Below are positions 1-10,251 of a stretch of 64,000 nucleotides of DNA, piece by piece (the first letter of the stretch is position 1; the number at the start of each line of letters is the position of its first letter). The notes beneath the pieces are model-generated. The model saw only the letters and a program-made list of their open reading frames with translations. It ran no database searches and had not been told where the DNA came from. The position numbers were made by a program, and so were the translations under genes. The stretch spans positions 191,001 through 255,000 of the forward strand of contig NC_084892.1 of assembly GCF_958979055.1 (NCBI RefSeq), given 5' to 3'. This DNA is from Alnus glutinosa (lineage: Eukaryota; Streptophyta; Magnoliopsida; Fagales; Betulaceae).

Positions 1-585
1 ATTACCCTACTTTTTAAAGATTTTAACGCGTTTTGGTTTTGGTTTTGGGGATATACCTAATATATATGGTCCTCGTGCCGCTGCTCTTGGCAAATCCCCC
101 TCTGTTTCTTTTGGCCCTGCTTCAAAGAACAATAACGCTCATTGTTTCTCAGTAACTCCAATCTTTCTCTCTCTCTCTCTAAAATACAGTAGAACGCAGC
201 ACATAAGAGAAAGCAAAGAATAACGTCAACCCTACTTTTCCGATTTCCGTTTCTTCCTATAAACCTTTGGCCCCTTGATGCTTTTCCCAAAGTCATAATT
301 TTATGCCATATTATTACCTTTTTCTTTCAGATATATATATATTCTTGATGCTTTTGATATTTATTGGATTTTTTTTCTAGATTTTTCCTGGGAACAAAAA
401 AAAAAAAAAATTCGCTGCATTTTCGCTGATTCCTCGAACCCACCTACAAAAAAAAACCGTTGCTTTTCCCCCCCATATTTCTCTCTGCAGAAAAACCAAC
501 TATTGCTTTTCTTTAATTCCCTCCCTTTTCCAGTAAAACCCATAAATTTCCTCTAAAGTTCTTTTTCCTAGAGAACCGTGAGATC
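1..585. other. 5' flank of the GH17 gene
   Basis: No gene is supported here. The stretch is AT-rich, with a TA run at about 331-341 that could serve as a TATA region, then a poly-A run near 397-410 and pyrimidine-rich sequence leading to the ATG at 586. This looks like a normal plant promoter and leader. The reading frames on the minus strand here are low-complexity and match nothing I recognise. Confidence 0.5.
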
Positions 586-3515
586 ATGGAGAGACTGTGT
601 TTTCTTAACTGGGTTTCAGTTGTGGGGATCTTGGGTTGTGTTTGTGTTGAAGGGCTTGGTGTGAACTGGGGTACCATGGCAATCCACAAGTTGCCACCAG
701 ATACAGTGGTTAAGATGCTGAAAGACAACGGGATTAACAAGGTGAAGCTGTTTGATGCAGAGAAGTCCACAATGAGCGCTCTGGCTGGGTCTGATATTGA
801 GGTCATGGTTGCTATTCCCAATGATCAGCTGGCTGTGATGACCGACTATGATCGTGCTAAGCAATGGGTCCAGAGAAACGTCACTCGCTATCTCTTCAAT
901 GGAGGAGTTAACATCAAGTATGTCAATTTCCTTTTCATTTTGTTTACTTATGCTTTTTTATATTGAATTATCAATATCAATTTGTAACGTTCTAAATTTT
1001 ACTAACCCTAGTATGTTCCTTCTTCTTTTTTTTTGGATATATTACCATGAGCGCATAAACTGATGTTAATTTTTATTTACTTGTCCGATGATTCTGTTGC
1101 TTTAATTTGAGAAATCATGGGGATATTCTTTCTTTCATTTGTATTCGGATAGTCGGCTTCTTTTCTGACCACATTCATATGGAAGGAATTGAGCAATTTA
1201 TGCTATTTTTGGGATGTTAACAGTAGAGTAATTGAATATAAAATTATTTTGTTTATTGGTTGAATTGCTTTTTGAATCTGCCATTGGTGGCTGTTAGGAC
1301 ATGTTTGTTTCCACAAATTTATGTGGGTATTTAATCCCATGTCTCTGAATTTCTTTTCTGAAGTCTTTTAGAAATCAAGTGTTGTCATTGCTATGCCATT
1401 GATTTGATCTGGTTGGAAATTGTATTTCTATTTTATAAGGTGTAATACGTGCTTTCCTTTAACATTGTTTCTAATTATTATGCTTTAATTTATTGCTGAG
1501 GCCTGAGAAGTTGTAGAACAAGGAAAAAGGGTTCCTGGAATCACCAACCTAACTCCAACTAATATTTTTGGAATTCTCTTGTATTCTAATTCTGTACACG
1601 ATTTTCTTCTCATTCTAACAAAAAATTTTATTTTCTGAAAAAGACTACTTAGTTTTTCTTTCAATATTTACTTGGCAATCATTTAGAGCACTAGATTCTT
1701 TGTAGTGGTGCTTTTCTGTTGGGGACTTTGTATTGAGAAGAAAAGGATAAGTAGCAGGAAGAAAATTTCTCCATCCAGAAAGTCGATTGGAATATAGACA
1801 CTAACTTAAGAAACAGGACTATAAGACTAACAGGGGAAAAATAAGTGAGAAAGAAATTGAACTTTGAACGTTATCCGATAAATTTGTTGTTTCATCATCT
1901 CCACTGGACCTCAATTATGAGATTTTGCATGTTTAATGAAGAGTTTTTAAGGGGTACTTTACAAATAGGGGGTAGTTACCTTAGTTTTGTTTTAGATGGG
2001 GAATTAATAATTTTCATATTCTAATCATAGAAAATCTTTTTGAAGAATGTAACTTGGAATTACTTATCAAAAAAAAAAAAAGAATGTAACTTGGAATTTT
2101 CTTCACCAATTAGATAAACCTTCCTTGGCAATGACTTGGCTTAGACCATTTGAATGGAACCTGATCTCAAACTTAGTTTGTAAAAGGAACAACTTTTATA
2201 CCTTCAACCAGTGTTCTCACTTTCAAGCAAACTGTTTGTGAAGCATGCTTTTTTTTTTTTTTCAAAAAAAAAAATAATAATTTACACTTTTGATTTGTCT
2301 TTATTGCTATTATCTTTATAATTTTGCCACTATAGATTTGTGAAATTGGTAACTTGCAATTAAGCTCGTCTCTTTCTGATCATATTATCTATGTTGCACA
2401 GATATGCAGCAGTTGGGAATGAGCCTTTCCTGTCATCCTACAATGGCTCATTCTTGAATGTCACCTTCCCAGCACTTCAGAACATTCAAAATGCCCTTAA
2501 TGAAGCCGGTGTCGGAGACTCCATTAAGGCCACTGTACCTTTAAATGCTGATGTCTACAACTCACCACAGACTAGCCCCTTTCCATCCGCTGGACGGTTC
2601 CGGAATGACATTAATGACCTAATGACCCAGATTGTCCAGTTTCTGAGCATGAACAATGCGCCTTTCACAGTAAACATTTACCCTTTCCTAAGTCTTTATG
2701 GCAATGACGACTTCCCTATTGACTATGCATTTTTTGATGGGGCTAGCCAGCCAGTTGTTGATGGTAATGGGATTCAATACACCAATGTTTTTGATGCCAA
2801 CTTTGATACCTTGGTGTCTGCTCTGAAAGCTGCTGGATATGACAACATGACCGTTATTGTAGGGGAGGTGGGGTGGCCAACAGATGGGGACAAGAATGCC
2901 AATGTAGGTGATGCTTATAGATTTTATAACGGGCTATTACCAAGACTTGCAGCCAATAAGGGCACCCCACTACACCCTGGATATATAGAAGTTTACTTGT
3001 TTGGTCTTATAGATGAGGATGCCAAGAGCATTGCTCCGGGCAATTTCGAGCGCCATTGGGGAATTTTTAGGTACGACGGTCAGCCCAAATTTGCGATAGA
3101 TTTTTCTGGTCAGGGTCAAAATAAGTTTCTTGTGCCTGCACAGAATGTGGAATATCTTCCTGCGAAATGGTGCATGTTCAATCCAAATGCCAAGGATCTA
3201 ACCAAACTTGCAGATAACATAGATTTTGCATGCACCTTCTCAGATTGCACATCACTCGGATATGGTTCCTCTTGTAATGCCTTGGATGCTAATGGGAATG
3301 CCTCATATGCATTTAACATGTATTTCCAGGTTCAAAATCAGGACGAAATGGCCTGTAATTTTCAAGGTTTGGCCACGGTGACTAAACAGAATATCTCGCA
3401 AGGGAACTGCAATTTTACCATTCAGATAGCCTCATCTTCTTCTTCTTCTTTGCGGGGGTCCTCAGTGGTGGTGACTTCAGTATTTATTACTCTATTAATC
3501 TTTCTGTGGCTATAG
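586..3515 (+). CDS. GPI-anchored glucan endo-1,3-beta-glucosidase (GH17 + X8/CBM43)
   Basis: Two exons, 586-917 and 2402-3515, join within a Lys codon (GTATGT donor at 918, CACAG acceptor ending 2401) and give 481 residues. The enzyme hydrolyses beta-1,3-glucan (callose) in the wall or at the plasma membrane. Visible parts: an N-terminal signal peptide (about 1-24) followed by GVNWGT; the GH17 barrel with the acid/base Glu in VGNEPF (about residue 118) and the nucleophile Glu in GEVGWPT (about 266); the FERHWGIF block; an X8 domain from WC at about 367 with six Cys; a Ser-rich linker and a hydrophobic C-terminus typical of a GPI signal. The family is that of Arabidopsis glucan endo-1,3-beta-glucosidase 5/6. 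The 1.5-kb intron carries a tiny LINE-tail insertion. Function is firm; the exact orthologue is less so. Confidence 0.95.
2045..2098 (+). mobile_element. Ultra-short LINE-tail insertion with target duplication
   Basis: In the GH17 intron, the 17-bp sequence GAATGTAACTTGGAATT occurs at 2045-2061 and again at 2082-2098. About 20 bases lie between the copies: ACTTATC followed by a run of A. The TTACTTATC-poly(A) end matches the 3' end of the LINE-derived segment at 11222-11967. This fits a severely 5'-truncated LINE insertion by target-primed reverse transcription. Confidence 0.75.
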
Positions 3516-5223
3516 ATTTATATTTGTAGATATATCAGGCGTACTATTACTTAATTTTTGCTAGTTTCATTTTATATAAAATAAACTCTTCAGGATTAGT
3601 TTGTTTAATTTTGTTTTAAGTATGAGTCCGTCCACCTTCGAGATAGCTCAGTTATTTTTTGAACAAGTTGGAGTATGTTCATCAGCTACTTGATTGATAT
3701 GTTCTTTCCTTAATTATATATAGAAGGAATAGCATCAATGAAAATTCATGTTAATTATTACTTAAGTTGATTATTGTAACCTAAAACCCCTAACAAGACA
3801 ACGAAAAAGGCACTTGTGCTTCCCTCCCTTGCCCACCCATAATACTCATCAATGAAGCCAACCACCTTTCTGTGCATTATTTTATGCATGTTCCGTCTCT
3901 TCAAAAGTCAAAAGCTTATTCAATTACACACACACACACACTCACTCACTCCTCACTCTTGTTTGACTAAAAACGCTTCATTTCAAATTTAAATTTGCTC
4001 AAAATCATTTGGATTAAAGCATTTTCCATCATTTAAAAATGTTGATGGCGCCCATATCTCCAATTCATCAATCAGTTTGAATATTGTGGTGAATGCTTAG
4101 AAAGGGCTGTTTTTTCGAACTGGGCATGGTAGTCGTAGAGGGGCCCCAAGACATGGTGTGAGTGGTATATTATACAGCACATGGTAATAACTTAACAACC
4201 ACCACCGCCACCTAAAATGAAATGATTTGTCGGTGTTCAATTTTTCCATCGAATTTTGGGAAGTTGAAAATCGAAGGAAAATGGGCCAATTTTCTAAAGA
4301 GGGAAAAGGAAGATAAGATGTGTTGCACCCTGCCTATCTGTCCCGCAGTGTCTCCAATTGCATAAAGCATCATAAGCCTGATACTTTACGTTCTTTAACC
4401 CATTAATCTTTCTCTGAAAATGGTTCGAAAAATAGTTTTGGACGTTTGTCTCGTACGTAGAAAAAATCGTCAAATATTTTTTTTTTATATTTTCATATAA
4501 TTTGAAGAGAGAGAGAGAGAGAGAGGGAGAGAAGGCGAAGATTTAGGGAAAATTAGGTGTCACATTATAAGATGTAAAAGGGGAAAAGAGGGGGTAGAGT
4601 GCAGAAGAGGGATGGATGGACAAGATTCTTTTGTTGCCTGTTTCCCATTTTCATGACTCTGAGAATCAAATCACTCACGTGCATGCGCTTCTTGGAGTCC
4701 ATCATCTTATCTCCTACGGGGGGCAGTGCCAAATAATATATAACAATTATAAAAAAAAAAAAAAAAGAATAATTTAGCGGTAGATTCTTTTAACCTTTGT
4801 ACTATTGTTTTGGGTCAGTTTCTCTAAAATTCTAAAGCTGCCAAGAGCTGCACAATTTAAACATAGCTAGATTACAAAGAGAGGAAAGTCGCAAAAAAGA
4901 AAAAAAAAAAAAGGTCATGTTGTCTTGACTGCTTTCTATCATGATTCACAGCTTTGCCTTCAGCCTTCAGGCATTGATATTTTTTAGGTTCAAAATTTAA
5001 TTATGAGAATGCTCCCCTTTTACTCATGTTTCCTTGGGACTCCAGAGTCCAGGCCCAGCAGATAAAAAAAACAAAAAACAGCTTAAAAAACGTAACTGAG
5101 AGAGAGGGAGACGTATTTGGAGGAAGAAAGAGTAAAGAGTGCATGAAATTGAATAGCAAGGGCGTTACACTAGACTAATAATCTAATTTTGTCCGAATTT
5201 TTCTATCTAAAGTTTGTTATACA
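3516..5223. other. Intergenic region between convergent GH17 and GATA genes
   Basis: The two genes converge here, so this should hold both 3' UTRs. AATAAA-like signals occur just after the GH17 stop (around 3578-3584). A short CA run lies near 3927-3940, a GA run near 4507-4526 and poly-A runs near 4751-4766 and 4897-4912. I see no reading frame with recognisable content. Confidence 0.5.
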
Positions 5224-6185
5224 TCACTGGCCACCGGGAATGGAAGACAGAAGAGCCATTCTCATCTCCATGACTTTCTTGTGAGAGTTGGAGTGCAAAT
5301 AGCTCACAAATGTAGGGCTCTTTGCTGGCCTATACTCTGGCAGCAACCTACCCGACTTGTACCTCACCCCACATGCATTGCACAGTGTTTTTGGACCCAA
5401 TGGTCCAGCCCTCCACTGTGGGGTCCTTTGTGATAGGCAATGGGTGCACCTCCTTGGCGTAGCCTGCTGCTCATTGTTCACCATTAATCCCTTCTCCTCC
5501 TCCTCCTCTCCTTCTTCCGCCTCACCATCTTCTCTTCTTACTATGTTGCTAATTTCCTCCTTTTTGGGCACAATAAGTTCACTGTCAGCCAACCAGTAGG
5601 CCTGCTGGAGCAGAGGAGGGTCTGAGCTGGTCATGTTTTGTGGGTCTGCGTGATGTGACCAGATGCTTAAAGAGCTGTTGGTTCTGGGGGTTATGGCGGC
5701 CCTTTTTCTTTTGCTTCTGGCCTTGCTTGGCACTACAAAATTTTGCAGGGAAGCTGGGTTCTGATGGGGTTTCTGCAAGGGTGTTGAGGGTTTGGGGCTT
5801 CTACTTGTGGTTTCAACACTAGAGGGTGCTGGGAGGCAGTTTCCTGTGCTGTATAGACAGTCTTCAACTAATACTGACAACCATTCTAAGCTAACATCCA
5901 CTTCCTGCGCATTTTTATTCACAAAAAAACAAACCCCAAAATCAGTAAGACCCGTATGAGTATGTGCTGAAATGTGATATGGTCATTCCTATTATTATAT
6001 TATGGGTGTGAAACTTAACCAAAATAGTATAAGAAGCAGCACAGCTTAGAAGCAGAAGATTTAAAAAAAAAAAAAAAAAAAAAAGGATAAAACCTAGTAA
6101 GCACACGGAACAGAAAACATATGTAGTTGAACTTTGAAAGTACAAGCGAACACAAAAGAAATTAGAGAGAGAACCGCCATAACTC

Positions 6186-6228
<43 letters not shown>

Positions 6229-6402
6229 AGAAAGGAAAACTATGCGTACAAAGCGCCAAAGAAAGAAAAGACTAACCGTGTTCTGAGCAGAAAAGAGGTC
6301 GTCGAGACTGGTAGAGAGGCCACCAAGCTTGGAGCAAGGAGGTGAAAGGACCTGCTCTTGCTTGTATTCACCGGAAACCGACACATTTCGGCAGAAATCC
6401 AT
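5224..6402 (-). CDS. GATA-type zinc finger transcription factor, class I (subfamily A)
   Basis: Two exons, 6402-6277 and 5904-5224, join in phase 0 and give 268 residues. I chose the ATG at 6402 because the in-frame codon upstream is only GTG. The protein is a nuclear DNA-binding regulator of WGATAR sites. Evidence: one C-x2-C-x18-C-x2-C finger (Cys at about 195, 198, 217, 220) with the plant GATA core [19 protein letters not shown], followed by RLLPEYRPA, which marks subfamily A; a basic KARSKRKR nuclear signal at about 104-111; an acidic Glu run before the finger; and a conserved N-terminal SLEWLS motif. The length is close to Arabidopsis GATA5/6/7-type members, but I cannot assign one. The intron holds a long GA microsatellite and a poly-A run. 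The leader is also GA-rich. Confidence 0.93.
6189..6225. repeat. (GA)n microsatellite in the GATA gene intron
   Basis: An uninterrupted AG run of about 18 units, about 50 bp from the exon 1 donor. On the coding strand it reads as a CT-rich tract. A second run of T on the coding strand (poly-A at about 6062-6084) lies in the same intron. Confidence 0.9.
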
Positions 6403-6760
6403 GGCCACAAAAGCAAATACTAAAATATTTTGAATCCACCAAGAGAGAGAGAGAGGTAAAGTGAAAGAAGAGGATAAAAGAAAAGAAAAGAAAAGAAAAC
6501 TGGAGAAGAAAAATGTGTTGCTAAGCTGTCTGTGAGTGCCCTCTTTATGGCCTCGTTTTCTGTCGGCAGATAAAGCTAAAGAAACAAATCAAAATTTTTA
6601 CTCAACCAAAGAGAGAGCAAGCCCACATCCCCATCCCTCTCCGCCAGTTTACCACTGCCTCATTTATATATGCCACCTATATTCTATTATATATGTCCTC
6701 TTTTTCCAAGCCTTACCTTTTCTTTACCAAGTTAACATTTTTTCTCACTGTCATAAATTA

Positions 6761-6803
6761 TTTCTCAGATGGCTTTTTTTTTTTGAAAAAATTTCTCAGA
6801 TGG
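6761..6803 (-). mobile_element. Short poly-T insertion with 12-bp duplicated flank
   Basis: TTTCTCAGATGG occurs at 6761-6772 and again at 6792-6803, with about 19 bases of T-rich then A-rich sequence between. The structure fits a minus-strand retroposon tail. The TTACTTATC signature is missing, so the source is less certain than for the other insertions. Confidence 0.45.
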
Positions 6804-7208
6804 TTTTACTTTTACCACCTAAAGACTAAAATATGTATACATATTTTCTTTGCTTTTTTCCCTTCTTTTTTTTTTTTTTATTTTTTTTTTATTTGGTACA
6901 GCCGTACAGGGATGAGGGAAAAGGGAATAGGGTTGTTTCTCATTTCTGAGTTCTGAGTGCAGTTATTACTTATTAGTAGGGCCTCATAAGCAGTGCCTGC
7001 TCAGTAAAGTAATGTAATTCGGTGATGCCTTTCTCCAATTCTCTCAAAGGAAACATACATACATTGTGATGATGTGATCGATGGTCTGAGAATTGGTCGA
7101 AGTGTAGTGCAGGTTGCCGGATTCTTTTCAAAATTTTAAACAAGCTTGACCGGGCTTCACCTTACTTGGAAGACTATTTTGTTTGCCATCGTCTCAGTGA
7201 TCTTAAAT

Positions 7209-7270
7209 GAAAACGACCACTAGCTGCTTAGAAAAAAAAGAAAAAAAAGAAAGAAAGAAAACGACCACTA
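7209..7270 (+). mobile_element. Short A-tailed insertion with 14-bp duplicated flank
   Basis: GAAAACGACCACTA is present at 7209-7222 and at 7257-7270. Between them lie GCTGCTTAG and an A-rich tail of about 25 bases. This fits a very short retroposed insertion. The parent element cannot be named from so few bases. Confidence 0.55.
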
Positions 7271-8955
7271 CGTTTTACGCTAGCCGACACTTCATGGTTT
7301 TAACGTATCATTCCATGATTAGGGTCCTATGTACCCATGAAAAGAAGTGTAGATTTTGTGAGGTTCCAAATCACAGAAAAATTTAGGCCATTAAGATTTT
7401 GCCTTTACCATCTGTCATTTTAATAAAGTGGTATTTCTACAAATTTGGCGTAGACGTGTTTGGGAGGTCAGGATGATAAAGCTTTACAAAAGCAAATCTA
7501 AGACTTATCTCAGCAAGAATATTCTGTTAAACATTGTATTACGTCCAACTGATTGATGTACTCCAGCTTAAAGCTTATGGAGGACAGGCCTGCCTGCGAT
7601 TCTGCAGCAGGTGGTAGAAATTTTGCTTGACTCTTTCTCAGCGAGATGCTACCAATGGCAGACAGAAAGCTCGTTCCATGTCCGCCGGGAGGGCTCGAGA
7701 GCGAGAATGTGATCAAGCTTGGAACACAAACTTCGTGCGTAATGATAGGAACTCCATCTTTTTTATCCTCTCAAAATTGATGTGACTTTAAAATTACCAT
7801 TAAATCAATTTAAAAGCCACGTCAATTTTTTAAAAGGCTAGATTTGTAATTTTACTTATAGCGTGGAGATGCCCTAGACCTATTTATTAAACATAATAAG
7901 GCATACCATTAATGTTATTTATATTTTATCAATTAAAAGCACTTTAGAGAGGGGTTCTTCCTATTTATTCCCTATAACCTTAGTCTTTTCTACGGTTCGT
8001 GGCTCTAATTTTAATGAGTTCTGGAAAATTCAGAATATTAAATTTAGAGGTGGCCTAGCCTCCACCGCAGAGACGTGGATTACGAAGTCTGGGTGGGTGG
8101 CTTGGTGAAGGAGTACTTATTTGAAAATGAATGGTATTATTAATTAAAAGGAGCAGTTCAGAAATTGGTTTGATCTTGATCACTTGGTTTTGAAACTTGT
8201 CTTCTCTTTTACTCAACTCGATCCTCTGACCACACCTGTGAATTGTGAATTGTGAATTGTGAATGTGATATATCTTACATCATTGATCAAGAGTGTACGA
8301 TTCATGGACCCCAAAAGACAAAATAGAATTCCTCACAGCTGCTTCAATCACATCGACAACAAGAGGCTTAAATCATCATGGACAAAATAAATTCTATTTC
8401 TATTAAATTTACTATCCGATGCCCTGAGAAGAAAGAAAAGGCAGAAGTGTGAATTATGAGCTTGACTGGGACTCCTTCCTAGTTGCTGCTGTAAGCCTGA
8501 ATAATGGCAACTGGGGACACCCAACGGCTACAAATGATGTGGGACATCGCAAGCAATTATTATAAGGGATAGGAGATGACTCTTTAACTTTGGAGAATGC
8601 ATGAATAAATATAATTAGGTAGACAAAAAAAATGCTCCTAGGATATGATTATGTCTATCCATATTCTGAAAGAATAATGCTACTCTTCACATTTATTTTA
8701 TATTGACTGACGTGGTGTGTTTTAAGTCACTTAAAAAATAGAAAACAAAAAAAGTAATTAAAACACATCACGGCAGCTGGTGTGAAATGGGTGTAAAGAT
8801 AAGCGTGACTCATCTTGAAAAGTCCTCAAGCATGGCAATTGGCTATACTTTCTTGCTCTTGTTTCCTTCTTTTCATCTTGTCCCCAAAAATATAATCTAA
8901 ACCTAAAGGGCAGGAGTACCAAGCTTAGGATTACATTTGCATGTGTTGTGAAATC

Positions 8956-9236
8956 TTTTAAATTATCACTTATCCTAAAAACTTAAGCTGATAGGAACAG
9001 GTAAATTTAATCACTTAACAAATACTTTAACACTTTCTTTCGAGTGTAGACTCAAACTACATTTTTAATAGGTGGGGTCCAACACTTGAAATATTTACTT
9101 GAAATAGGAGTAAATAACGAAATCAATGTTTGAATTCAAGACATCTGGCTCTGATACCATGTTAAATTACCACTTATCTCAAAAGCTTAAGCTGATAAGA
9201 AAATGTAAATTTAATCACTTAACCAATACTTTAATA
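8956..9236 (-). mobile_element. TRIM-like miniature LTR element (fossil)
   Basis: Two direct repeats of about 76 bp (8956-9032 and 9161-9236) share the core AAGCTGATA and TTTAATCACTTAA and flank about 128 bp. Next to the right repeat, on the minus strand, is TGGTATCAGAGCC (9160-9148), the classic primer-binding site complementary to the initiator Met-tRNA 3' end. There is no coding capacity. Size, paired repeats and primer site fit a terminal-repeat retrotransposon in miniature lying on the minus strand. The repeats differ at a number of sites, so it is not recent. Confidence 0.7.
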
Positions 9237-10251
9237 AGATCGAACAAAGGTAGTAAAAGGTGAAGATTTGAGGCAATTTGACATGATACATTTAGCAGGT
9301 GCCAAGGAGTTGGGACTAGTGTCTTGCTGCCTTGAGTTGAGAGAAATCATACGCTAAAGTAATTCATGCCCGACTTAACATAGCTTAAGAAGTATTATCC
9401 CTCAAAAATTCCACTGAAGCAGAGTAGTTACAAATTATCAATCATTCAAAACATCACATGCATGAGAACAATTCTAATTGCCTCCTAAGCAATGCCATCC
9501 ATACATGTCAGAGAATCTATATGAATCAAAAGTCAATATGAAATATTATCAAATGGTTTAATTGTACCAACTTGAATCAGATGCAGCTTGTAGAAGGGAA
9601 GTAGTCGCAGTCATGTCACATATTAATTTGTTATCCACACAATCATCCTTTCCCTTGTGGAATCATATTTTGGGCTACAAAATGCCTGTATGGATGATAC
9701 GGAAAATCATAGGGAAAACGAAAAAAGAAAATCATATCAATTATGAATACCTAATTCTACATGAAGCAAATAAAAAAAAAAATCAACACAAAGAATAAAG
9801 GGTGAATTCAGTTGTGTAAATTCAGTACCTTAGTTTGAAGAGAAATGTTACATGTACTTAAAATTCTACAAATGGAGCCTTACGAAGATGATGTGGAGCT
9901 TATTCATTGCTACTTGTAGCATTTCTTTTTATTAATTGTTTTGATTATCTCCAATGAATAAACTCAACATCAGTTAGTAAAGGTCCGTTTGTAAAAGTTT
10001 AAGTACATGTAGCATTTGTCTAGTTTGAAACATAGTACAAAAAGGTTAAAAGCAAGATACGAAAGACTATATTTGATAGATGATTAATATACTTAGATTG
10101 CTTACAATTTCTGAGGGAAAGAAAGTAAAATGCTTGCACCGCAGTGGAATACATAAAATTTGAGGTTAGTCTGGGCGACTTCAGCATTAAGAATGAGAAC
10201 GATTTAATCTGTACAAAGCACAGGAATATACAGTTGCCACAATGGATAACC

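Larger units (their letters stand above)
6403..10251. other. Intergenic region upstream of the GATA gene and downstream of the HNH gene
   Basis: The first few hundred bases should be GATA promoter and leader. The rest holds no gene I can support. It contains two short retroposed insertions (6761-6803 and 7209-7270), an imperfect hairpin near 7768-7834, small GTGAATT repeats at about 8237-8264, a possible foldback repeat near 8658-8815 and a small LTR-kin element at 8956-9236. The frame at 9562-9798 is AT-rich and unrecognised. Confidence 0.5.

Noticed and set aside
5942-6259. A minus-strand frame rich in Ser-Leu repeats in the GATA intron
   Set aside because: It translates the GA microsatellite; splice sites place it within the intron.
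7755-7840. Imperfect hairpin with AATTGATGTG/CACGTCAATT arms
   Set aside because: Could be a small MITE remnant, but no clear ends or target duplication can be defined.
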